Part shown: positions 11,385 through 24,330 of the stretch, in pieces
Layout of the letters: each line of letters opens with the position of its first letter
How positions within the stretch are numbered: position 1 is the stretch's first letter
DNA from: Absidia repens
Lineage: Eukaryota > Mucoromycota > Mucoromycetes > Mucorales > Cunninghamellaceae
Reading direction: 5' to 3'
Length of the DNA: 64,000 bases
NCBI GenBank assembly: GCA_002105175.1
Contig: MCGE01000039.1
Location: forward strand, 62,001-126,000
Position numbers and translations under genes: made by a program
The notes under the pieces: generated by a model
Databases searched by the model: none
The model's input: only the letters and a program-made list of their open reading frames with translations
Told to the model about the DNA's origin: nothing

Positions 11385-12215
11385 ATGAGCAACAACTTGA
11401 AACAACAGACGATGTGCTGCTGCCTTTTGCCACGGTATTAAAAAAAAAAAATCAAAAACATGAAAACATCGTTTGATTTTCTTTTTTACTAGGCCCGGTA
11501 TCATGTTATTTACATTATTATATTCTGCCTATGCAGTCTCTGGGATGTTTTTTTTAACATTGGGGTATATCCTCACACAAAAGATAGCGCCACATCAAGT
11601 CGAAGATCAAGATGAAAAATCAGTGGGTCTTTCTGACCTGATTTTTACCTGGGGGCAAATGGCAAATGTGATATGTGGCTTTATTTACTTTTACGCATTT
11701 ATTCTGGCTTACAAGGTACCCCCCTTTTTCTACGGTTTCCCCACAACGTTCGGACAATTCAATCAAAAAAGCAGTGTGAATGAAATAACATGATATTTTT
11801 TTTTTCATCTAGAGGAAATGGGAGTCATTCGAATATGCCCTTCGAGCGTTGATGGCTATTGCACTCTATGGAGTTTATGAATCTTATGATGCATTCAAAT
11901 TCATATTTCGGATGAATTCTCGATCGAATGGTCCCAAGCCAGACGGAATGAATGACGATGATTACGCCGAATTGCAAAAATCGTCCCCCTATGCTTCTAT
12001 TGCATTTGGCCTGATTGTTTATGTTATCCCATGGATTATACAGGTAAAATAGGATAGAGGCAACAACTATTGTATGTCTTTTTTTTTTTTTTTTTTCTCA
12101 AGTCCTTCATTCTTTTTTTTTTTTTTTTGGTTATGTCATGCAGTTGTACCTTATCAAACAAACGCGATCCTATATAAAATATGTATTATATAAGAAGGGA
12201 GCAAAAAATATGTAA
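11385..12215 (+). CDS. Four-span membrane protein, copy 2, truncated tail (191 aa)
   Basis: Exons 11385-11434, 11493-11715, 11813-12043 and 12144-12215 have the same splice phases as the copy at 4,840-5,687. The coding exons differ by scattered substitutions, and the four hydrophobic segments and the CCCLLPRPG N-terminus are kept. In the last exon, where copy 1 reads ATG TCA, this copy reads ATG TAA, removing the last nine residues (SSSSEKVKQ in copy 1). The membrane core is intact, so the protein may still work; the lost tail could matter for sorting or phosphorylation (inference). A/T runs in the introns are longer than in copy 1. Confidence 0.82.
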
Positions 12216-12799
12216 ACGTCGTCTGAAAAGGTCAAATAATAAAGTAATGATACAACCCTACCTTAACGTTTTATGGTAGTTCCTCTACTCCCTGGTGCAG
12301 TAAATAAAAAAAAAAAAATTGATCCCTGAACGGTATTTTAAAAAATCACTAAAAAAAATGCGCAACTTTTATTATGAGTCAATGCTGAAAAAGAAGGTTT
12401 TTTTCGGGAAGGGGACATGCTGCGAACTTGCGTAGTTCGTTTAGGATAGGGTGTACAGAAAAAAACCGCATTTGAAAAGTTTCAACTGACGTCCAATTGA
12501 GAAGAAAAAGTTGTACTACTGAATGAATATAGGTTACACAATGAAAAAGGTGGAATATGAATACCTGATCTTTTTAAACCACCACCACCCTCCTTCTAAT
12601 TTTATTGTACCATTATCGCTATGCAGTCCAAACCAATTATATAATGCTGCATCCCAAGGCAAGAAAAAAAAATCATGTTGTCATTTTTTAAACAAAGGGG
12701 GCTGGGACCGAGAAAGTAGTCTGTCATAAGGAATGAATGAGAGCAAGCATTTGTGGTAGGACACTCACAAAAAACACCCCGCAATAGCGATACTGTTTA

Positions 12800-13500
12800 T
12801 TATTCATTGGCTTTTAATATGTTTTTAATAAAAAGCGACATATTTTATTGAAGTGCGTTGACAGATACTAAAACTAATGGAGAGGGATTCATTGTAATAC
12901 GGACATTAAAGGAAAAATCCATTGGAGAAAGCATGGCGGATGCTGAAGTGAGTTTTGAAGAATGGTCAACGCTAATCTAAATGAACAACTGTAAAATGGG
13001 AGCTAATATGTTGTACATGGTACATGATATGCAAAAGGTTAAAAGGGACATTTGTTATTGAAGGATAACCACGGTCAACACTCGTCACAAGAAGGTGATG
13101 GTAATAAAAATTAAGAAAAACGCAAGGATTACCAAACAAGACATAAGAGAGACTAATGGGACATTTTTCATTGAATGATATTAAAAAAAAAAAAAAAAGA
13201 AGGATTATTTTATTCAGATGTAGTAGATACACGCTATGGGTAAACTGAGCTAATGGCAATTCAAAGAAGCCCAGCTAATGTTGCTCCCCCAGATCCTAGA
13301 ATCAAAATGAAAGGGGTTTTCCCAATGCATCTTGTCATCCATGAACTGAAAATGCTTCTAAACTAGTCCTGATACTAATCCAAGTCCAACGTAACTTCAA
13401 AGAAGGTGAATGATGAAGAAAAAATGGGGAAAAGAAAAGGAAGAGGAAAGAAAATAAACAAGTGCGTGAGAAAATAAACAGCCACGTGGGCGGTATTTGA
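12800..13500 (-). repeat. Modular dispersed repeat, copy 5
   Basis: Starts with AAGCGACATATTTTATTGAA, repeats the unit-boundary sequence at 13,036 and ends with GCCACGTGGGCGGTATTTGA. Beyond about 13,510 the match to the 6.5-kb unit stops, so this marks the right edge of the tandem array. Confidence 0.8.
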
Positions 13501-13520
13501 AATATATTCATCGTCTCTGT

Positions 13521-13554
<34 letters not shown>

Positions 13555-14033
13555 CATCTGAGTTACGATAAAGGCACACTCCTCCTTACCTTTTTTTACA
13601 GTCATCAATATCATGCAATATCATTAACATGATAGCACTCTTATAATACCTGTATTCACTAATGGTACCATCATGACCCCTCTTTTTCCTTTTCACAACA
13701 TTTAAGCATGGGCACTACCATGGCCCTATCTTCCTTTTCAAGCAACCACTCCCTTTTGGATGGACGGTATAGTTTTTCTCCTCCAAAATAATAGCTTCGG
13801 ATTGATTATAAAAGCGATTCGACCTAGTTCATTTTACGCCCCGTTTGCCTTAGGATAGTTTACCTTCTCTTATGAGATTATATTATTATTTATCCTATCC
13901 ATACTATGTAAATAAACTGAATTGATACCAGCATGGTATTTTTTTTTTAGCTTACTGATGTATCATCAAGATATCATTATAAAAGGATGACATTTAATTT
14001 AATATATATTAAACTAAAGCGTTGTTCGTATCA
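13501..14033. other. Intergenic stretch resembling the 3' flank of a HET gene
   Basis: No gene seen. TTCGACCTAGTTCATTTTACG and AAATAAACTGAATTG resemble sequence at 47,990-48,110, downstream of the intact minus-strand HET gene. The block at 13.0-15.1 kb may therefore be a decayed copy of the block at 47.5-50.7 kb. Confidence 0.5.
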
Positions 14034-15095
14034 TCATGAATGTAATGATGAACTCAGTCGGAGGGGCTCCATTGGAGAACATGCCAATGTACATTTACCA
14101 ATCATCCATTTATTTTTAATAGAATTTCCAGTAAGTTGAATCCAAAAGGCAGCTGGTCCAGAATGTTTCAAAGAAGAAGAATCCCTAGATACAACATTAG
14201 GAATAGCAATGGCATCCAGTCTATCACCATCGTTTAGCTGGACACACGCTTGCAGAGTGTTGTTGTTGTTTTTTCCGTCCAAAAGAAAAACCTGCCAAGC
14301 GTCTTTATGATGATGCTGATCGGTGTGCACATAGTATTCAAAAGGGTTCTGGTGAAGATAATTCAAGCCATCCAAGTGATGGAGCGTCATGATGGCTTCA
14401 TCGGTCAAGTCAAAATTGAAAATTGGAATACCATTTTCATAGGCGGTATGAAAAAACAGTCCGCAGACGAAGGCCAAGAAATAGTAGGGGTGGCAAACGT
14501 GGTATGATCAACGTCAAATCGAGCATTTTTTTTTTCAATAGCAAGATCGGTATACAGGATTCAATTTATCTTTTGTATCGAGCGACGCATACAGTTTCAA
14601 TTTGACCGAGAGCATAGTATACAATTGGCCACCACAAATTCCTTGCTGGCAAGTTTGTGCTTATATTTATGGGAAAGTAGAAGGACGGCATAAAACCGAT
14701 CTTCGGCGCGACTTATTTTCAATTTCCAAAAACGTTTGTTGATTCAGTTGATGGATCATGGTTTGATGGGATCTTAAATACACAGGATCGGAGGCCGTGG
14801 TTTTTCTTTTTTCGCATAAAAGTTCGTTGTTGTGATATGTAAACAGATGTGAGTATATAAGAGCGAAGACGGTTTTGTTTTGAAGAAAAAATAAAGCTGT
14901 GCATAAATAAGCAAATAATATTGAAGTCGATACCCCAGTTCCCTGATCTCGATGAAGAAAAAATGTCGGTGGGTAAAGTAAATCCATTTCCTTCCCAAAA
15001 ACATTTGGCACCAAACGTTTATTAAAAAGAATGACCGAGAATCTACCGCAAATAATAAAGTGAAGACGCGTTTTCAATAGAGTAAGAGCTGACAT
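14034..15095 (-). pseudogene. HET-family pseudogene, C-terminal half
   Basis: Minus-strand frames give SDPVYLRSHQTMIHQL then QQTFLEI, matching NPVYIRFHYTMIHQL and QRTFLEM of the intact HET proteins. A frameshift follows, and MLSVKLKLYASLDTKDKL matches MLSVKLRLYDIMNIRDKL in the 48.5-kb gene. The last block (14,477-14,034) has FNFDLTDEAIM and an Asn-run loop (NNNN) in the place where the intact proteins have Asp/Asn-rich loops. The HET domain itself is missing: the relic ends at 15,095, close to the start of the divergent intact HET gene. Several frame changes make this non-functional. Confidence 0.75.
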
Positions 15096-15318
15096 CCATT
15101 TAGAAACAGTAAGTCTTTATTTTATCATTTTTCCAACAACACCGAAAAAGATATGTTGGTGTTACGATCGTTCTGTAACGTAACTTTGAAAGCGGAACCG
15201 CTTTCCGCTCTCCCCGCGACCCCTCAAAGCGCCTCACAAGTATCAGACAATATATTTTTCCTTTTCTCTATCAACATTCATTCTCTTTTCCCCTTTATCC
15301 CATTTCTCCTTCTTCTTC

Positions 15319-17442
15319 ATGACGAAAGACAATTCGCCCCAAACTCCCTTTCAAGGTATTGTTATTTTCTCCGTGGCAAAAAAAAAAAAAAAAAAAAGAA
15401 TGCTCAGGTTAACTGGTCTTTTCTATAGAACTAACCTGTGACAACACTCAGCGGCAGGAACAGGAAAAACCATTTAAAGTTGTACTTATCGATATTAGAA
15501 CGGCTGGTAATTCTGAAACGATCGAATGTATTGAAATGCCACTGGAGACGGAAGGATTAAAGTTTGTGGCATTATCTTATCGTTGGGGAGAATTAGCGGA
15601 GACAATCATCGATACAAATCTTGGTTATTTAGCTACTGTGACGTCGTTTGCTATGAACGATTTTTACTGTCTTTGCCGAAAGATGATCGACGAAACCGAT
15701 TTGAAATCCATCCGGTATGCGTGGGTGGATGCGATATGCGTGGATCAAACCAATTATAAACGACGCAAAGCTACGATTCATCATATGAGCGACATTTACG
15801 AACGTGCCACTTATATTGTGGCAATTCCAGATCTTCACAGGCAATATTTGTTAAATGTATCGTCAGCAAATGAAAAATTCGCTCAGGATTTGGATAACAA
15901 TGATAACTATATTTATCACCTCATTCAAGGACATACCGACGAACTCGTTGAACTGGACAAGGCATTTTTCGATCATATTAAAACCACAAAAGAAGATCTT
16001 GACGTGGAAACGTGGCGAACAACATATGCAAAGTACGTTTGGCGTGATTCTACAGGAATGGATGGATTTCGTTTTATTCCAGACAATTGTTATGGGAAAT
16101 TTGGCTATAGACCCACCAAACAAGTGTTCCTGAAGAACTATCCTTATCTCGATGGTGACCCTAATATGAAAAATCAACCAAGGACAGATCTCAATGACCA
16201 TATATCTATTGCTGATTTTCCGCTTTTGGATCCCCGGAGAGGTTACCGTGATTTAACGGACATGTCGTCCATGACATGGAAGAATCTTATCATTCGACGA
16301 CGCAACGAAATTTTACACGCCATACAATCTTTGATAGATCTCATCAAGGATTGGTCCTCTCGTGTTTGGGTGATCAGTGAATTCCACATTGCAAAAAAGA
16401 AAAATAACCTCAAGTTTTGGTTTATTGGACTCTCTGGTGTACGCTTAGGTTTTTCGACATTTTTTGAATTTGACTTTGGCGATACTATCGTTCCCCCAAA
16501 CACGGACTTGAAAATAAATGCGCAACGTCACTACCGAGCACTCCAAAATACGATGATAAAGCAACTCACCACACAAACCTTTTTTCAAATGATGTTGGGT
16601 GCCAAAGCTAGCAAGAACGGTAAGTTTCGCAGTAACATACTTTTCCCCTGCCCCCTTTTTTTTTTTTTTTTTTTTTTTGTAAATTGACTACAATAGCTAT
16701 ATCTTTAATATTATATTAATTATATATTTATTATGTAGAGGATCGATTTTACGCCATTTTGCCACATTCAAAATATAAGAACAAAATCGACCAAGTGGCT
16801 CATTGGAATATCAGTACGCTATTATCGGTCAAATTGAAACTATTCGAGATCGTGGATGTTAGGGACAAGTTGCTCCTTTTATTTTTGGCGGGTAACAGTC
16901 ACGGTCCAAATTCGTATGAATCATGGCCATCCTTTGCAACATCGACTATAACGTTTGCAAGCGAACATACTGATTTTCACTCATGGTTTCCATCCAATTT
17001 TGAGTTGAACAACAACAACAACAACGGATCTTCCCCTATCCTACTCCAGCACGGTCCTCACTCGCAGCGGTATTTTCTTCAGTTGACACCTAAAACGTAT
17101 TACGTGAGACGGAGAGCATATAATTATGGTCCGAAAATTAATACATGGGGGCGACAAATTGGTGCACTACGCGAACGTCTCCTACCATATAATCTGGGTG
17201 TGTTCTGGGACACTGTATGTATTCCTTACTTCAACGAAAAAGAACGGATGCAGTTAGATGACAAAAAGGTGCCCATCACTTATGGTACAGTACATCTGAT
17301 AGGTAGTTTTGATAGTAATACATGGACATTGATCAATGTATTCGATGAAAGGACGGATTGGCAATTGGATGATGTATATAATCATAATTTATATCATTAT
17401 CGTGACAATAATCATAAGGGCATCGTTTTCAATATCTATTAA
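15319..17442 (+). CDS. HET-domain protein A (643 aa)
   Basis: Exons 15319-15355, 15429-16619 and 16739-17442 give 643 aa in frame. The 37-nt first exon (MTKDNSPQTPFQ) was chosen because the other two HET genes have a first exon of identical length and phase. The heterokaryon-incompatibility (HET) domain spans about residues 55-150: FVALSYRWGE (about 58-67), WVDAICVDQ (111-119) and IYERATYIVAIPDL (135-148). A conserved DWSSRVWVISEFHIAKKKN block lies in the second half of exon 2. The C-terminal region has MLSVKLKL-like and FATSTI motifs, an Asn-run, LIGSFDSNTW and a terminal FNIY. HET proteins in Dikarya act in non-self recognition and cell death; a similar role here is an inference. The intron at 16,620-16,738 contains a T-run of about 20. 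Confidence 0.9.
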
Positions 17443-19391
17443 ACCCTTTATTTGATATTAGTGTTGCCCATTCTTATATTCCAATATAATAGACTTGCTT
17501 TTTTAACCATTAGCCTTTTGTCACACTGTTTATTTTTTTTTTTTTTTTTGGTATAAATCTAGAATAGATTTCGGCCATCAATATAGTCTGTAAGTGTTAT
17601 CAAAAATGTGACTAAGGCTATGGTTAATATAATATGCAATCAATCCAAAGTTTGTACTGGTCGAAAAAGACAGTGAAACCACCAAAGGGTATCACTAGGT
17701 TGCACTGATAGCTTTGTCTCACATCACCTCTCCCCATGAATTTCTCCCACTTTTTAAAATCAGTAAAGAAAATGGCATCTTTTATTTAGTTATAACCTCG
17801 CATCATAGTTATTCAGATGCAATAAGCCAAATAAATACAATGGAAAAAATGAAATCAAGTGAATAGACTATGGTATTGATTGCGATCTTTATCAAGTTGT
17901 GAGTTTATGCTGCCTTTTATTTTATTTTCAAGCACCCGCCTTTTTGGATAACGTCCATTGTTGAGATATACAAACGCAAGTTTGTATGTAAGAGCAAAGA
18001 TGTCTTCGTTTTAAAATTAAAACAGTACTCTGCAATAGTTAAAGGGTCCTCTAAATAAATCAATAATTGTGGCTAACGTCTCAGTGCACTAACCACGGGA
18101 AAGTCAAAGAAAACCTTCTCTTCCTGCCCTCCAAAAAAAAAAAAAAGAAATGATAGATAGAGAGAGAATCTATTTCAAAGGGAGCTTTCAATACAGGAAG
18201 TTCTAACTAGAAGAAAACCAATCCTCAGGCAATGAGAGGCCAAGAACATTTCAAATGCCGCGCATGTGATATTTTATTCTCTCCCCATTTTTTTTTCGCT
18301 CTCTCTCTTTCTTTCATTCTTTCTTCATCATTCAACTTCTTTATGGTTATTTTGGACTTAGCTTAGTATCTGGACTAGCTTAGAAGAGTTTTTAACTCAG
18401 GGATGACAAGATGCATGGGGAAACCCTTTCATTTTGATTCTAGGATCTGACGACCACCATTATAAACCCTTTTTTAAAGTCCTTATCAGTTGGGCATAGT
18501 GTTAGTTTATATCTAAATTTGAATAAAATATGTCTTTTTTACATGCTTCAATTAGAAAAATGTTACATTAGTCCTTCTCTCAGATTTTGTTACAAGATGT
18601 GCAGTGCCTTTTAGAGTAATGTTGACCATTCTGTTGTTATATTCCCTTTAAAATTTCTTTCCTTCTCATGTCGTGTAAACTGGATCTCTCTCTCTCTCTT
18701 TTTTTTTTTTTTTTGTCATTGGTCTTTTGTCCCTCTAAATTGCAATCTCTTGAATACCAACTATTCCCTAGTTCCCTTTATCCACGATTTCTTCAACAAC
18801 CAACCCAAGCCCAAGCAACCGCAAAATTAGTTCTTTGATCCTTCACCAATTATTTAAATAAAAAAAATTGAATGTATATCTTTCATTGAGCTACTGTCGT
18901 ACTTTGCTGCTTGAAAAACATTGCCTTCTTTATATATGATTGAAAGGGGAATGAAGTTTTAGCTAAAGTGGTGACGACGTAGGTGAATGATGAATAGGGA
19001 AGAGTTGTGTACAGGTGGATGAAGTGCTTTTATTTGCATGAAGATGTTTATCCTCAAAGAAACACAAACTAATCTTTAGAATCAAACAAAAAAAAAAAGT
19101 GGGTGATGGTGATTGTCTACAATATATCTAAGGTCTTTTTACACTTGAAAAAATAAATAAAAGAAAGCTGAGGTTTAATATGGATTCAGGCAAGGGGGCA
19201 CACACTTCTCCAAAAAGAAATCGATAAATAATTGACACTACTGTATTTATCTGTCTACGGGTCAACAGTCTTGGGATAAATTTTTTATTTTATTTTTGTA
19301 TTTTGTGAAGGCCAAAAAAAAAAAAAGGAAACAGAATAAAACAACAATAGTAAAGGGGGAGGGGTGAAGGTTATTGGGTATCAATTGGCAA
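17443..19391. other. Intergenic: HET relic fragment and diverged repeats
   Basis: No intact gene seen. About 17,930-18,040 (GAGATATACAAACGCAAG, GTAAGAGCAAAGATGTCTTCG) resembles 14,830-14,900 inside the HET pseudogene and may be another scrap of it. The rest is AT-rich with T-runs and includes the reverse-oriented dispersed repeat listed separately. Confidence 0.5.
18250..18680 (+). repeat. Modular dispersed repeat, reverse copy
   Basis: Opposite orientation to most copies. It reads AAATGCCGCGCATGTGAT, a CT-rich stretch, GATGACAAGATGCATGGGG, AAACCCTTTCATTTTG, then GAATAAAATATG. Here the E-box side comes first and the AATAAA-like signal follows on the plus strand. Confidence 0.75.
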
Positions 19392-21033
19392 TTAGGATTT
19401 TAACAAAGGGACAGCACTAGCCACGTCCAAATCGATGATGGTACTATCATCTAGTCTACTGACTTGATCTGCCAACCCGGATGCAATTGCAGCCGCACCA
19501 ACACCGGCAGCAGTGGCAGCTGCAGCAGTCACCGCAGTGGTTCGACCATGATGAGAAGAAGGAGGGGCGTCTTGATGAACAACCACGTGGGCGGCACCAT
19601 TAGGAGGCGCACCATGATAAGCAACTGGTCCTTGGGGAGGAGCACCATTATAAACAGCAGTACCATTAGCAGTACCGTTAGCATGAGGAGCACCATTCGC
19701 ATGAGGAGCAGCGCCATTCACAGCAGCAGCAGCAGCGGGAGCACCATTTGCCTCGGGTTTCTTGGGTTTGGCAGTAAATTCTTCCAAAAACGTATACACC
19801 TTTGGCTGTTTGGCTGCCCATTTTTCTTCTTTATTATTCATGACGATCAAAAAGTTGGCCTTATCCAAGGGTTTCACATGTTCAATGAATTCAAACATTC
19901 TTGCTTTACCAGGGAAATCCACTTCGGCAAACATATCTTTACTGAGTTGGCCAATTTTAAACACCACCTATAACAGAAAAAAATTAGTTCAAATGTTTGT
20001 ATGTTGTTGTTGTTTTTTTTTTAAAAAAAAAAAAAGGTTTTACCATGTAACGTTGGAAAAAGAAAGAGTAGGTGCGCCGAGCCATATCCACTTTTTCCGC
20101 CAACTGGCCCTCTTCATCCCATTCTTTTTCATCTTTACCACGGTTCTCCTTCATCTTTAAACCCCATTCATTGGCCCGGCCCTGCCAAGCCTCCTTGTCA
20201 CGTTTATTGTAACCTTTATACCATTTGAAGATGTTCACCAGCAAATCGCGCATTTCTTTGGTTGAGTAATAGGTGATTAATTCATTGATCATGCTAGCGA
20301 CATTCATACGGGCTTGTGCAGACAGTGTTGTATGTGAATCAAGGATTTTGGGCACCTTGGTGTGGTCGATGGGGAAGCCACATTTGCTGGTCAAGGTGAT
20401 GTAACCTGAGATGCTCAGGGGGGTCTCTTCGTTACTACAGGCCAAGCGACGGATACGTTCGTCCATATCATGTTCGTCCCACGATACATTGAAGTCGCGT
20501 TGATAGGTGCCGGCAAAGTGGGTCCATTCCTTGACTTCCAGTGCTTCGCCACACAGCTTTTTCCAAAACTTGAAGCATTCTTCATTCACCATGCTACCCT
20601 TGAACCAATGCGCCGTCGGCTTCGACACTTTGTTGGAGAACTTCAATGCCTTGAGGAGTTCCTTTTTGCTGCTTTCCAATTGGGCGGTGGTAGATTTAAA
20701 CACCGCACGGTGATTGTACGCTAGATACATCCGCTGCACTTTCCAACTCGCTTCACCCCAGACGGAGCGACCCTTGAGCTCGTCCTGCTCGACAAAATCG
20801 TTGATCAACTTCTTGGTGCTTTCAAGTGTGCTATGGACGTCTTGTAATTCGTCGCTGATAGGGAGATTCGGGATTTGAAGCACATCCACAATCACCGCGT
20901 GGTAAGAATTGCATGCTTTCTTCAGATCGTGACCTTCAGGTACCACGTTCCGCCAATCTTCGATACGCTGCATGGTGAATTGGAGAACTTTCTGGACGTT
21001 TTCGACGGTCACTGATGCTGCTATAGTTGCCAT
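19392..21033 (-). CDS. Unrecognised 521-aa protein, helical with Ala/Gly/Asn-rich tail
   Basis: Two exons: 20044-21033 (330 codons) and 19392-19967 (191 codons plus stop), joined at a GTAAAA donor and TATAG acceptor in phase 0. The N-terminal 330 residues are charged and probably helical (FTMQRIEDW, STLESTKKLINDF, QLESSKKELLKALKF). FWKKLCGEALEVKEWTHF followed by a segment near GYITL is loosely reminiscent of the four-helix plus EF-hand-like arrangement in Cbl/MLKL-type adaptors. That is only a resemblance. Exon 2 begins with VVFKIGQLSKDMF. The last 130 or so residues are low complexity, with repeated NGAP/HANG motifs and an alanine run, ending LLKS. It is more GC-rich and cleaner than its surroundings, which suggests an ordinary selected gene. 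Promoter side (21,034-21,110) has A- and GA-runs. Confidence 0.8.
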
Positions 21034-23410
21034 GTTGCGTTAACAATGGAGAATGGGATGGAGAGAAAAAAAAAAAAAAAGAAAGAGAGAGAGAGAACAG
21101 AATTGTGTGTTTGTCTCATGTAATGTAATGTCCAATGCTTCTCTCCTTATGCAGTATTGTGTACAACCGGCGCCACTCCCCCCCTTTCCATGTCCCCCTT
21201 GGTAAATCAATTTCTACATGCCTGTGCTCTTTTTTTTTTTTTTTTTTTTTTTTGCTCGCTCTTACTACTCCGATGAAACAAAAAAACAAAAGAAAATCAG
21301 TTAGTTGTGGAGAAACAACATTTTTCTCATGGCACAACATTAAACAAATGACGCCCTCATTTTTAGTTGTCTTGCATATGGTGGGTAATATAGCATAGAA
21401 CACCATACCTCCGCTCAAGTACAGATCCTAATTTGGTTTGGAATCTTCTTCGATGTTCGATAAAACCGGTTTTTTCTTTGTTGTTGTTGATTTTTAATTA
21501 CAGAAATTGAGCCCCTTCTTTTTTTTTTTTTTTTTTTTTTGTGTATGTGTGTGTGATTTTTTCAAGTGTCGCGATAGCATCATTTGACAATAAAGGGTTT
21601 TCAATAAACCGCTTCCCCCCCTTTTTTTTTCTTTCTGTTTTTGATTATCAACAACGATACCTTTGAAAGGAACTTTTTTTTTTATTTTTGCTGCAAAAGT
21701 TTACTATCCATCGCATGATCGTTTATGGGATTCTTAACATTAACAAGTAGGTCACATTGGAGAAGGACCGATTTATTGTTTAGAACACAAACTTAAATCA
21801 ACGCCAAAAAGGGGGCAAAAGAAGGATAATCCCACATTGTTGGGCTGTTATGATTGACTGGCCTTTTTGGTCTGAATGCAATAAGTAGCCTACTAGGTAT
21901 GTCCCATGAACGAACCGATGTCTAATTAGGCATCAATCTAGATAATTCAATGCTTCATCCATTGGCTTTTCTTCTTCTTCTTTTTCTCAGTGCCATCATT
22001 TGTCTCAATTGATGTTCCCATAGAAATTCCTTTTGTCGTGGTGCTGCACAAAAGTAGAAAAAAAAAAAAAAAAACAGGATCGGGAACTGTTTAGGCGAAA
22101 GAGATGCAACTTGACGTCCGTGTGTGGCGTTTATGGAGAATAACATTACATATTTCAGTAACGCAAACTCATTAAGGCACAGACTTGTGCTGAAGCACTT
22201 CACTTTTTTTTTTTTTTTTATGCTCGGACTAGGTAGACTTTGGCTTTGTCTTGTTGTTGCATAATCGAAGTTTTTTGGTTCCTGAACTTTAATCTATTAC
22301 TACATTTGAGAACGCGTCGTCGTTAATAGATGGGCTTTCTTGCTCATCATCATTAAAATTATTATACTATTCACACTCTCTCTGGCCATCTTCCATGATC
22401 ATATATTATCATCGTTATCTTCATATTTCTACCTTCTCCCTTTATATACTCCGCCACATCCATTCGCACGTCCAAACATATCGAGAAATGAGGTTCACAG
22501 TATTAACATCAAATGGTCGATCAATAACAATACATTATCCATAAACGTGATATTATCCGTCGTTCCCCTGACTCATACTTTGGCCTCATCCCAATTTTAA
22601 AATACAAATAGAAGAAAAACGCTATACATTGATCTAAAAAAACCAACCAATAAAAATCAACCAATTCCCCTCCCCCCCTTGAGATATCGATTTCAATTTT
22701 TTTTTTGTAAATAAAGGTTGATCAATGCATCCAATCTTCATCTCCGCAAAATTATCGTTAAAATTAGCATGCAATAAATAGGTAATACCCGGCAGCACAC
22801 AGTCATTTGAAATATGTCCTTGCCAATATCAAATTGGGAGAGCATGTTACCGAATATACTTTAATTGTCAAATCGTCGCATTACCAGGAGCGTGTCCCCG
22901 AAAAAAAAAAAAAAGTTTTAGCTGCATGTCCAAGAACATTCTAAATCTTGGGGGTTGGATGATGTGAATTGTTTATTGGGTGATAATGTATCATAATATG
23001 ATAATCACACAGAAACGTTAATTTGTTTGATTTATAAATCATACCATGAGAAAATAATAATAATAATAATAATAAAAGTTCTGACTCTACGGTTGTTCTT
23101 TACCTTACTAAATTTGGTTCATCGGAATGGCAGCCGGATTTGATTTGTCAGGGGAAGGGGCACAAAAAAAAAAAAAAGGAAAGCGAAGATTAACGTTACT
23201 GTATACGATGATGATTATACAAGCATTTCTCACACACTCTCTCTCATACATATCCTTTTTTTTTTTTTTTTTTTTCTTCTTTCTCGTCCTCCACAAGTCC
23301 TCCCACTGCTACCCGCCCCATTAACAGAAAAGCATGGTTTCAGTCATCACCATTGAAAAAACTCAACCTCAAAAAATAAAAAAACCAAGGTATGAGTACA
23401 TACATCATCC
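21034..23410. other. Long intergenic region, no gene recognised
   Basis: Contains many homopolymers (T-runs at 21,231-21,253 and 21,520-21,540), TG repeats at about 21,541 and an (ATA/AAT)n run at about 23,056-23,075. Open frames are short and overlap homopolymers. I find no spliced model or RNA gene here. Confidence 0.5.
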
Positions 23411-23419
23411 CACCACCAG

Positions 23420-23820
23420 CACCAAAGAAAAAAAAAAAAAAAGCCTCGACATAAAGCTTTCTAGTGGCCATCATCCGATCCCCTTCACCTGCATGCAGTA
23501 CAGTGCCTCCCACTAAAAAATAGTGGATAGTGGCGATGGTCAAAATCTCGCACAGACAAAAACAAAAAACAAAAAAATCAGCGATTAATTAACTCGATTT
23601 TTTTATTTTTTATATATGACATTACAGCATGTCTAGTCAAGCGGAGGTTCTGCTGGTGGTACGTTCTAGGTGAGTTGAAATTAATGGTAGAACAAAAAAT
23701 AGCATAGTTAAGTATTCATCGAAGATAAGCTAGAAAACAGTGCCCAAATGCTCTACAACTGCAACGCCGACAACAGAGTATGATGTGGATTCATTTATAG
23801 GTTTGATCGAACAGAAATAT
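23420..23820. repeat. Dispersed repeat family 2 (CTGCATGCAG family), copy 1
   Basis: Begins after an A-run with GCCTCGACATAAAGCTTTC, continues CACCTGCATGCAGTACAGTG, CCCACTAAAAAATAGTGG (a small hairpin) and ACATTACAGCATG, and ends near TTCATTTATAGGTTTGATCG. Related copies are at 29,225-29,600, 42,180-42,600 and, reversed, 51,070-51,190. No coding capacity seen. Confidence 0.75.
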
Positions 23821-23984
23821 GGCTGTCTTCGGTAGTAAATGATCTAAGATTATCAACCAGTTTCTGCCACAGTGAGCTAATTAGAGAGTTAGAGAACCAA
23901 GTGTTTGGTGGAATGCTCATAAAACAGTTGTCAGAGGAATATTGTTCGCTATCCGATGAGTCAGAAGGTGTTTTGATAAACGGG

Positions 23985-24330
23985 CATATTTTATTGAAGC
24001 AACACAATTGTCAATCGTAATCTAAATTGTGATGGGTCGTAAAAAGGGATCGATTACATGACATGACAGAGACTAATGGGGCATTTTTTCATTGAAGCGC
24101 GTAAAGAGACACATATTTTATTCAAATAGAGATTTAAACTGTGGATAAACTAACACTAAACTAAGCTAATGAAGCCTTCCAAAAACCAATAAATGGTGGT
24201 TCCAAATCATGAATCCGAAATCAAAGTCCCTCCCTATGCATGTTGTGATCACTGTTCTGAAAGCCATTCTAAACTAGCCCTGACACTCTACTAAGGCCGC
24301 TAGAACCCCCCCCCCCATTATAGTCCAATA
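23985..24330 (-). repeat. Modular dispersed repeat, copy at 24 kb
   Basis: Carries TTTTATTGAAGCAACACAAT, CATTTTTTCATTGAAGCG, CATATTTTATTCAAATAG, and a diverged core (AAATCAAAGTCCCTCCC, TATGCATGTTG). The 36.63-kb copy is nearly identical; both belong to the long segmental duplication. Confidence 0.8.

Larger units (their letters stand above)
6508..13035. repeat. Tandem segmental duplication, unit 2 (about 6.5 kb)
   Basis: Second copy of the unit at 1-6,507. Differences visible by eye are an insertion at about 7,992-8,146, a reverse-transcriptase fragment at 9,091-9,380, a longer N-terminal exon of the GEVK pseudogene, loss of the 54-bp minisatellite array, and a premature stop in the membrane-protein gene. 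Confidence 0.9.

Noticed and set aside
15153..15428. Plus-strand frame of 91 codons just before HET gene A
   Set aside because: It runs through the true 37-nt first exon and intron in another frame and includes an A-run; it is explained by the leader of the HET gene.
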